The notes under the pieces: model-generated
Told to the model about the DNA's origin: nothing
The model's input: only the letters and a program-made list of their open reading frames with translations
Database searches by the model: none
In this document: in pieces, positions 57,753-64,000 of the stretch
Numbering within the stretch: position 1 is the stretch's first letter
Layout of the letters: each line of letters starts with the position of its first letter
Origin: Streptomyces nigrescens
GTDB taxonomy: Bacteria; Actinomycetota; Actinomycetes; Streptomycetales; Streptomycetaceae
Direction: 5' to 3'
NCBI GenBank assembly: GCA_024349765.1
Contig: AP026073.1
Span: forward strand, 4,712,001 to 4,776,000
Length of the DNA: 64,000 bases
Position numbers and translations under genes: made by a program

Positions 57753-60683
57753 ATGCCCTTGCTGGAGCCGAAGCCCGGGGCCCTGCGGCCCACCGCCGGC
57801 GGCCGCCCGGCGCCCGACCGGGTGCCCGGTCACCTGGCGTCCGGCACCCCCGAGCCGCTGCGCGGTGACCTCATCGCACTGCTCGGCCCGGAGAAGGTCC
57901 TGCACACCGTCTCCGACCTGGTGCGCTACGCCTCCGACGCCAGCCCGTACCGCTTCGTCCCGCAGGTCGTGGTGGTGGCCGAGGACGTCGACGACATCTC
58001 GGCGGTCTTCTCCTACGCCCACGGCACGGGCCGGAAGGTGGTGTTCCGGGCCGCCGGCACCTCCCTCAACGGCCAGGCGCAGGGCGAGGACATCCTCGTC
58101 GACGTGCGGCGGCACTGGACCGGGATCGAGGTGCTCGACGGCGGCGCCCGGGCCCGGATCCGGCCGGGTACGACCGTGCTGCGCGCCAACGCGGCCCTGG
58201 CCCGGTACGGCCGGCTGCTCGGCCCCGATCCGGCCAGCGCGATCGCCTGCACGCTGGGCGGGGTGGTCGCCAACAACGCCTCCGGCATGACGGCCGGCAC
58301 CACCCGGAACTCCTACCGGACGCTGGCCTCGGCCACCGTCGTCCTGCCGTCCGGCACGATCGTGGACACCGCGGACCCGGACGCCGACGCGGAGCTGGCG
58401 CGGGCCGAACCGGCGCTGTGCGCGGGCCTGTTGGCGCTGAAGGCGGAGATCGAGGGGGACGCCGCGCTGGTGGCGCGGATCCGCGCCAAGTACGCGGTCA
58501 AGAACACCAACGGCTACCGCCTGGACGCCTTCCTCGACGGCGCGACGCCGGTGGAGATCCTGCGCGGGCTGATGGTCGGCTCCGAGGGCACCCTCGGGTT
58601 CCTCGCGGAGACCGTCTTCGACACCCTGCCGCTGGACCGGCACACCGCGGGCGCGCTGCTGTTCTTCCGCACGCTCGGCGCCGCGGCCGCGGCCGTACCG
58701 CACTTCACCGCGGCGGGCGCGCGGGCGGTGGAGCTGATGGACGGCAACACCCTGCGCGCGTCGGTACAGGTGGCCGGGGTGCCGGCGGACTGGGCGGCGC
58801 TGCCCAAGGAGACCACGGCACTGCTGGTCGAGTTCCGGGCGCCCGACGAGGCCGCGCTGCGGGGGTACGAGGAGGCCGCGGCCCGGGTGCTGGCCGCCCT
58901 GGAGCCGGTCGCTCCGGTCGCCTCCGTCACCAACGCCTTCACCCGGGACCCGCAGATCCTCGGCGGCTACTGGAAGGCCCGCAAGGCATTCGTCACCGCG
59001 GTGGGCGGCTCCCGGCCGCCCGGGACGACGCTGATCACCGAGGACTTCGCGGTGCCGCCGGCCCGGCTGGCCGAGGCGTGTACGGCGCTGCTGGAGCTCC
59101 AGGCCCGGCACGGCTTCGACGCCGCGGTCGCCGGCCACGCCGCCCACGGCAATCTGCACTTCCTGCTCGCCTTCGACGCGGCCGAGCCGGACGACGTGGC
59201 GCGCTACGCCGCGTTCATGTCGGACTTCTGCCGGCTGACCGTCGAGCGCTTCGACGGGTCGCTGAAGGCCGAGCACGCCACCGGCCGCAACATCGCCCCG
59301 TTTCTTGAGCTCGAATGGGGGCCGCGGGCCACGGAGTTGATGTGGCGGATCAAGGAACTGGTCGATCCGGCCGGCATCCTGGCCCCGCGCGTCCTGCTCG
59401 ACCGCGACCCGCGAGCGCATCTGCGGGGCCTGAAGACCATCCCGCGCATCGAGGCGATCGCCGACCCGTGCATCGAATGCGGCTTCTGCGAACCGACCTG
59501 CCCCAGCAAGGACCTCACCACCACGCCCCGGCAACGGATCGTGCTGCGCCGGGAGATGCTCCGCCAGCCGGCCGGATCACCGGTCACCGGCGCGCTGCTG
59601 GACTCCTACGGCTACGACGCGGTGGACACCTGCGCCGGCGACTCGACCTGCATGCTCGACTGCCCGGTGGGCATCGACACCGGCAGGCTGATGAAGGACT
59701 TCCGGCACCGGCGCCACTCCCCGCGCGAGGAGCGGCTCGCCGAGCGGACCGCCCGGCGGTTCGGGGCGGTCGAGCGGGCGGCACGGCTGGCGGTGGCGGC
59801 CGCGGACCGGATCGGCGACCGGCCGGCCGCCGCGCTGACCCGAGCCGCCCGCCGGGCCGTCCGCCCCGACCTGGTGCCCGAGTGGCTGCCGCGGATCCCC
59901 GGCCCGGCGGCCCGCCGGCTGCCGGTCACCCGGCGGGCGGGCGCGGCCGCGGTCTACTACCCGGCCTGTGTGAACCGGATCTTCGGGGAGCCCGCGGGGC
60001 ACCGGGGGCCGTCGCTGCCCGAGGCGGTGGTGGCGCTGTCCGGGCGGGCCGGCCGGCCGGTGTGGATCCCCGCGGACGTGCCCGGGACGTGCTGCGCCAC
60101 GATCTGGCACTCCAAGGGCTACGAGCGCGGCACGGCGGTGATGGCCAACCGCATCGTCGAGGCGGTCTGGGGCTGGACGGCCGGCGGTCTGCTGCCCCTG
60201 GTGGTGGACGCGTCCTCGTGCACGCTGGGCCTGGCGCGGGAGGTCGTGCCGTATCTGACGCCGGAGAACCGCGCGCTGCACGCCGAGCTGACCGTCGTCG
60301 ACTCGGTCGTCTGGGCCGCCGAGGAGTTGCTGCCGCGCCTGGAGGTCCGGCGGACGGCCGGCTCCGCGGTGCTCCATCCCACCTGTTCCATGCGGCACTT
60401 GGGGGACGAGGCGCAGCTGCGGCGGGTCGCCGAGGCGTGTGCGCGGGAGGTGGTCGTACCGGACGACGCGGGGTGCTGCGCGTTCGCCGGGGACCGCGGG
60501 ATGCTGCACCGGGAACTGACCGGGTCGGCCACCGCGAAGGAGGCGGCGGAGGTCACCACGCGCCCCTTCGACCTGCATCTGTCGGCGAACCGGATGTGCG
60601 AGATCGGGATGGACCTGGCCACGGAGGGCCGAGGCTACTGCTCGGCCCTCCTGGCGCTGGAGCGGGCGACCCGGCCGGACTGA
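57753..60683 (+). CDS. D-lactate dehydrogenase-type FAD/Fe-S oxidoreductase
   Basis: A 976-aa protein. The FAD-binding domain (about 40-270) includes VVFRAAGTSLNGQAQGEDIL and GGVVANNASGMTAG. The FAD C-terminal domain has AAVAGHAAHGNLHFLLAF near residue 470. Two 4Fe-4S motifs follow (CIECGFCEPTCPS near 575; CAGDSTCMLDCPVGIDTG near 630), then two CCG-type regions (YYPACVNRIFG, DVPGTCCATIW; and HPTCSMRHLG, DDAGCCAFAGDRG). This order is that of long Dld-II/GlcD-GlpC fusions, which oxidise D-lactate into the quinone pool. The ATG at 57753 has AGGAG eight bases upstream. It ends five bases from the convergent amylase stop. Confidence 0.88.
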   Translation: MPLLEPKPGALRPTAGGRPAPDRVPGHLASGTPEPLRGDLIALLGPEKVLHTVSDLVRYASDASPYRFVPQVVVVAEDVDDISAVFSYAHGTGRKVVFRAAGTSLNGQAQGEDILVDVRRHWTGIEVLDGGARARIRPGTTVLRANAALARYGRLLGPDPASAIACTLGGVVANNASGMTAGTTRNSYRTLASATVVLPSGTIVDTADPDADAELARAEPALCAGLLALKAEIEGDAALVARIRAKYAVKNTNGYRLDAFLDGATPVEILRGLMVGSEGTLGFLAETVFDTLPLDRHTAGALLFFRTLGAAAAAVPHFTAAGARAVELMDGNTLRASVQVAGVPADWAALPKETTALLVEFRAPDEAALRGYEEAAARVLAALEPVAPVASVTNAFTRDPQILGGYWKARKAFVTAVGGSRPPGTTLITEDFAVPPARLAEACTALLELQARHGFDAAVAGHAAHGNLHFLLAFDAAEPDDVARYAAFMSDFCRLTVERFDGSLKAEHATGRNIAPFLELEWGPRATELMWRIKELVDPAGILAPRVLLDRDPRAHLRGLKTIPRIEAIADPCIECGFCEPTCPSKDLTTTPRQRIVLRREMLRQPAGSPVTGALLDSYGYDAVDTCAGDSTCMLDCPVGIDTGRLMKDFRHRRHSPREERLAERTARRFGAVERAARLAVAAADRIGDRPAAALTRAARRAVRPDLVPEWLPRIPGPAARRLPVTRRAGAAAVYYPACVNRIFGEPAGHRGPSLPEAVVALSGRAGRPVWIPADVPGTCCATIWHSKGYERGTAVMANRIVEAVWGWTAGGLLPLVVDASSCTLGLAREVVPYLTPENRALHAELTVVDSVVWAAEELLPRLEVRRTAGSAVLHPTCSMRHLGDEAQLRRVAEACAREVVVPDDAGCCAFAGDRGMLHRELTGSATAKEAAEVTTRPFDLHLSANRMCEIGMDLATEGRGYCSALLALERATRPD

Positions 60684-60688
60684 CCGGG

Positions 60689-62059
60689 TCAGCCGCCGAC
60701 GTGCAGCGCCACCGCGCTCCTGGCGGGCACGGTGACCTGCGCCTTGCCGTCGTCGCCGACGGTGACCGTGTGCCCGTCGCAGGAGGACGGGGCGGCGTGC
60801 ACCACGTCGCAGTACGTCCCGGCGGGCAGGGAGGTCGCGAAGGTCTGGGTCAGCGCGGCGTCCCCGTTGTTGAGGGCGACGAAGCCCTTGCCGCTGCGGG
60901 CGAAGGCGAGGGCGCTGCCGCCGTTGTCCCACCAGTTGGTCAGCTCGGCGGATCCCACCGCATTGCGGAAGCCGACCATGCCGGTGATCTCCCGCTTCGC
61001 GTGCTCGTCGGTCCAGCCGGTGCTCCCGCCGGGCGGGCCGGCGTCCTTGTCGGTCCACTCGTAGCCGGAGTAGACGTTGGGTGAGCCGTAGGGCGAGGCG
61101 AGCATGAAGACGTTGGCGAGGGTGTAGGCGGCGCCGTCCTTGTAGGTGAGCGTGGAGCCGTTGCGTTCGGTGTCCCAGTTGTCGACGAAGGTGCGGGCCT
61201 TGTCGCTGCCGAGCTTGCCGTCCGCGACGGACTTCAGCTGGGCGATGTTGCCGCTCTGGAAGGCGCTCTTGAGATGGGTGCCGTAGCGGAATTCGTCGAC
61301 GTCGCCGATGCCGGTGTACTCGTCGGGCCGGACCGCCTCGCCGGCGCCGTAGATGACCTCCTGCACCCAGAAGCCGGGGTCCTTCATCTTGCCCTTGACG
61401 GCGGCAAGGTCGGTGGCGGAGATGTGTTTGGCGGCGTCGATCCGGAAGCCGTCCACGCCCAGCGACCGCAGGTCGTCGAGGTAGCCGGCGATGGTGGTGC
61501 GGACGTAGTCACTGCCGGTGTCGAGGTCGGCGAGGCCGACCAGTTCGCAGGTCTGGACGTCGTCGCGGTTGGTGTAGTCGGAGATGCTCTTGCGGCAGCC
61601 GTGGAAGTCCTGGTCCTGGTAGAAGCCGGGGTAGTTGTACTTGGTGTACTGGGTGCCGCCGGTGCCGGTGCCGGAGCCGGCGGCCATGTGGTTGACGACC
61701 GCGTCGGCGATGACCTTGACGCCGGCGGCATGGCAGGCGCTGACCATCGAGGCGAAGGCGTCGCGGTCCCCGAGCCGGCCGGCGATCTTGTAGCTGACGG
61801 GCTGGTACGAGGTCCACCACTGCCCGCCCTGGATGTGCTCCGAGGCCGGGGAGACCTCGACGTAGCCGTAGCCGGCCGGGCCCAGTTGGTCGGTGCAGGC
61901 CTTGGCGACGTCGACGTACTTCCGCTCGAAGAGCGTGGCGGTGACGGTCTTCTGGCCGGGCGGGGTGGCCTGGGAGGGCCACGGCGCTACGGTGGCCAGG
62001 CCGGCCGCGGCCACTATTCCGGCGAGCGTCCCGCCCAGCACACGGGAACGTTGCTGCAT
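60689..62059 (-). CDS. Secreted alpha-amylase (GH13)
   Basis: A 456-aa protein with a Sec signal peptide (about 1-31). The GH13 regions are present: VIADAVVNH (region I), GFRIDAAKH (region II, nucleophile Asp), VQEVIYG (region III, acid Glu) and [10 protein letters not shown] (region IV). It ends with a C-terminal beta domain (about 385-456) and no starch-binding module. It cleaves alpha-1,4 bonds in starch outside the cell. Repeats upstream suggest maltose-type control. Confidence 0.92.
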   Translation of the reverse strand: MQQRSRVLGGTLAGIVAAAGLATVAPWPSQATPPGQKTVTATLFERKYVDVAKACTDQLGPAGYGYVEVSPASEHIQGGQWWTSYQPVSYKIAGRLGDRDAFASMVSACHAAGVKVIADAVVNHMAAGSGTGTGGTQYTKYNYPGFYQDQDFHGCRKSISDYTNRDDVQTCELVGLADLDTGSDYVRTTIAGYLDDLRSLGVDGFRIDAAKHISATDLAAVKGKMKDPGFWVQEVIYGAGEAVRPDEYTGIGDVDEFRYGTHLKSAFQSGNIAQLKSVADGKLGSDKARTFVDNWDTERNGSTLTYKDGAAYTLANVFMLASPYGSPNVYSGYEWTDKDAGPPGGSTGWTDEHAKREITGMVGFRNAVGSAELTNWWDNGGSALAFARSGKGFVALNNGDAALTQTFATSLPAGTYCDVVHAAPSSCDGHTVTVGDDGKAQVTVPARSAVALHVGG

Positions 62060-62169
62060 CTTGTGGCTCCTTCGTCATGGGGCACGGCCGTGCCGTACCG
62101 CGCCCACGAGAGCAGCCACGCGCCAGGCCGCCATGGGGGGTGTGCGATACCGGAGCCTGCCGTTCATGT

Positions 62170-62250
62170 CGTTAACACGTCAAGGCTTTCTGCAAGACAT
62201 TTCAGTGAGTTGCGAAAGAGGCTGGCCGCGGCTTGCGCAATATTGCGGCA
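62170..62250. promoter_or_regulatory. Candidate amylase operator region
   Basis: Upstream of the amylase start lie CTTTCTGCAAGAC (62187-62199), GTTGCGAAAG and the perfect palindrome CGCAATATTGCG (62236-62247). TTGCNA/TNGCAA half-sites of this type occur upstream of Streptomyces amylase and maltose genes controlled by LacI-type regulators. The functional sites are not certain. Confidence 0.4.
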
Positions 62251-62344
62251 CCACCCGGCCCTCTTGTGCCTCCGGCCGTCGGCCGACAAGGTCCTGACCG
62301 AGGTTCACGTATGCCCCGGCGCCCCACCGATCCCTGGAGGACCG

Positions 62345-63790
62345 ATGAACGAGGCACGATCGCAGAACCACGACCACGACCACAGCCACGACGAGCCCGG
62401 CCCGAGCCGCCGTTCCGTCCTGTGGACCGCCGGTGCGGCGGGCGCGGGACTGGGGTTGGGCGGAGTGACGGTGCCTCAACCCGCGGCGGCCACGCCCCGA
62501 ACGGCCGGTGCCGCGGCGGACGTCGCCGCGACGCCGGAGGCCAAGGGCAGGACCATGATCGGGGTGCCGTTCGAGCGGCGCTCCACCGTGCGCGTCGGCA
62601 TCGTCGGCCTCGGCAACCGCGGCGGCAGCATGATCGATCTGTTCCTGGCGATGCCCGGCGCACGGGTGGTCGCCCTGTGCGACCCGGTGAAGGAGAAGAC
62701 CACCCGGGCCGCCAAGAAGGTCACCACCGCCGGACAGCCCGCACCGGCCGTCTACACCAACGGCGACCACGACTTCGAGGACCTCTGCAAGCGCGGGGAC
62801 GTCGACTTCGTGTATGTGGCCACGCCCTGGGACTGGCACTTCGAGATGGCGAAGACGGCCATGCTGAACGGCAAACACGTCGGCGTGGAGTGCCCGATCG
62901 CGCTCCGCCTGGAGCAGCTGTGGGAACTCGTCGACCTCTCCGAACGCACCCGCAGACACTGCATGCAGCTGGAGAACTGCTGTTACGGCAGGAACGAGAT
63001 GCGGGTGCTGCGGATGGCGCACGCCGGGCTGTTCGGCGAGCTGCTGCACGGCGCCGGGGCGTACATCCACGATCTGCGCGGCCTGATGTTCGACCCCAAG
63101 TACTACGAGGGCCCCTGGCGCCGGCTGTGGCACACCCGGTTGCGCGGCGACCTCTACCCCAACCACGGCTTCGGCCCGGTCGCCAACTACATGGACCTGA
63201 ACCGCGGCGACCGCGCGGTGCGCATCTCCAGCATGGGCTCGCCGGCCCGCGGTCTCGCCGCGTACCGCAAGGAGCACATGCCGGCGGACGACCCCAGTTG
63301 GAAGGAGTCGTACATCGAGAGCGACCGGACGGTCAGCCTGGTGCAGACCGCCAAGGGACGGGTGATCCGGCTGGAGCACGACGTCTCGACCCCGCACCCG
63401 TACAGCAGGATCAACAGCCTCGGCGGCACCAAGGGCCTGTTCGAGGACTACCCGGAGCGGATCTACCTGGAGCCGGACCAGAACAACGACGAGTGGGGCG
63501 ACTTCGGCAAGTACGCGGAGTGGGACCACTGGCTGTGGAAGGAGCACGCCAACCCGCCCGGCGGCCACGGCGGTATGGACTACATGCTGGTCTTCCGGCT
63601 GATCCAGAGCATGCGGCTGGGCCTGGTGCCGGACTTCGACGTCTACGACGCGGCGACCTGGACGGCGCCGGTGCCGCTGAGCGACCGCTCCATCAGGGCG
63701 AACGGCGCCCCGCAGGAGATCCCGGACTTCACCCGCGGACTGTGGAAGCAGGCCCGGCCGGGGATGGACTCGGAGAAGCCGGAGGAGTAG
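62345..63790 (+). CDS. Tat-exported GH109-type Gfo/Idh/MocA glycosidase
   Basis: A 481-aa protein. A twin-arginine signal ([17 protein letters not shown], about 21-37) precedes a Rossmann NAD-binding domain ([15 protein letters not shown], about 81-95) that matches GH109. NAD-dependent hydrolysis of alpha-N-acetylgalactosamine is the known activity of some members. Family blocks include [13 protein letters not shown] and [19 protein letters not shown], with the catalytic His and Tyr. The tail ends in an acidic GLU-rich stretch. Folding with NAD inside the cell would explain Tat export. Confidence 0.88.
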   Translation: MNEARSQNHDHDHSHDEPGPSRRSVLWTAGAAGAGLGLGGVTVPQPAAATPRTAGAAADVAATPEAKGRTMIGVPFERRSTVRVGIVGLGNRGGSMIDLFLAMPGARVVALCDPVKEKTTRAAKKVTTAGQPAPAVYTNGDHDFEDLCKRGDVDFVYVATPWDWHFEMAKTAMLNGKHVGVECPIALRLEQLWELVDLSERTRRHCMQLENCCYGRNEMRVLRMAHAGLFGELLHGAGAYIHDLRGLMFDPKYYEGPWRRLWHTRLRGDLYPNHGFGPVANYMDLNRGDRAVRISSMGSPARGLAAYRKEHMPADDPSWKESYIESDRTVSLVQTAKGRVIRLEHDVSTPHPYSRINSLGGTKGLFEDYPERIYLEPDQNNDEWGDFGKYAEWDHWLWKEHANPPGGHGGMDYMLVFRLIQSMRLGLVPDFDVYDAATWTAPVPLSDRSIRANGAPQEIPDFTRGLWKQARPGMDSEKPEE

Positions 63791-63825
63791 GGCCGGAGGA
63801 GGGGTAGGCAGCAGCCGGGCGGAGG

Positions 63826-63868
63826 ACGGGAGGGCCCGGCGGAGCAGGTGTCCGCCGGGCCGTCCCGT
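63826..63868. terminator. Bidirectional terminator hairpin
   Basis: Stem GGCCCGGCGGA / TCCGCCGGGCC (11 bp, loop GCAGGTG) extended by ACGGGA / TCCCGT across one mismatch. It lies between convergent genes. Confidence 0.75.
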
Positions 63869-63913
63869 TCCAGGTGGTTCCGCCTCAGGTGGTTCCGTCC
63901 CGCCCGTTCCGTC

Positions 63914-64000
63914 TCAGGTGTCGTGCGGGCTCTGCACGGCCTCGGCTGGCTGCGTCGTTGCGGAGGGCTGGACCGTATCGGCGGTCCGGGTCGGTTCGGT
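63914..64000 (-). CDS. C-terminus of an unidentified protein (partial)
   Basis: On the minus strand the last 28 codons before a TGA at 63914 read a Thr/Gln/Ala/Pro-rich tail ending AEAVQSPHDT. The frame is open to the window edge and faces the strong hairpin, so it is probably the end of a gene that converges on the GH109 gene. Function cannot be read. Confidence 0.4.
   Translation of the reverse strand, partial: TEPTRTADTVQPSATTQPAEAVQSPHDT

Overview
The window is high-GC DNA with GC-biased third codon positions, frequent GTG starts, 4-bp ATGA gene overlaps, a conservon (cvnABCD), LutABC, secreted hydrolases with long signal peptides and large families of regulators. All of this points to a Streptomyces or close relative chromosome. 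No rRNA, tRNA, CRISPR array, insertion sequence or phage integrase was recognised. All functions below are inferred from reading translated sequence, without any database search.

Region 1 (1-21532, minus strand) is the most distinctive part. It is a contractile-injection-system-like locus read right to left: a 273-aa unknown protein, tail sheath, tail tube, an 85-aa protein, a 600-aa protein with a PD-(D/E)XK-like nuclease signature, a 1151-aa protein ending in an AHH/HNH-type nuclease, two hub or baseplate proteins, a VgrG/Afp8-like spike, a PAAR-like tip, a gp25-like wedge, a gpJ-like wedge, a 1376-aa gpI/Afp12-like protein carrying LamG and beta-propeller modules, a 214-aa unknown, a decapeptide-repeat fibre-like protein, an astacin metalloprotease and an ATP-grasp ligase of the graspetide (microviridin) type. 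From 16752 down to 31 almost every junction is a stop/start overlap, so these genes look like one translationally coupled operon. No AAA+ ATPase, tape measure or DUF4157 protein was seen. The 85-, 600- and 1151-aa proteins share a short strand-Pro-Val-Gly-helix module that could be a cargo-loading signal.

Region 2 (21852-34155) is mixed accessory chromosome: a GNAT acetyltransferase, a PucR-type regulator divergent from a secreted lipase, a remnant acetyltransferase, a DHA2 efflux pump divergent from a TetR regulator with two tandem palindromes between them, an ECF-like sigma factor coupled to an unknown partner and a small membrane protein, an APC amino-acid permease, a frameshifted TIR-domain gene, and a sugar-type ABC substrate-binding lipoprotein.

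Region 3 (34665-45565): conservon cvnABCD, a YjbQ-family protein, then a sulfonate utilisation operon (ssuC-B-A-D order) preceded by a near-leaderless 31-codon leader peptide that ends in Cys-Cys-stop and by a C/T-rich untranslated region, which suggests cysteine-sensing attenuation. A flavin monooxygenase follows.

Region 4 (45542-64000): an MHS-family transporter divergent from lutABC (L-lactate oxidation), a membrane alpha/alpha-toroid protein with a cupin-like gene and a Nudix gene, a DUF6461-like protein, an SGNH hydrolase, an ABC exporter divergent from a MarR regulator, a D-lactate-dehydrogenase-type FAD/Fe-S protein, a secreted alpha-amylase, a Tat-exported GH109-type protein, and the C-terminal end of one further gene.
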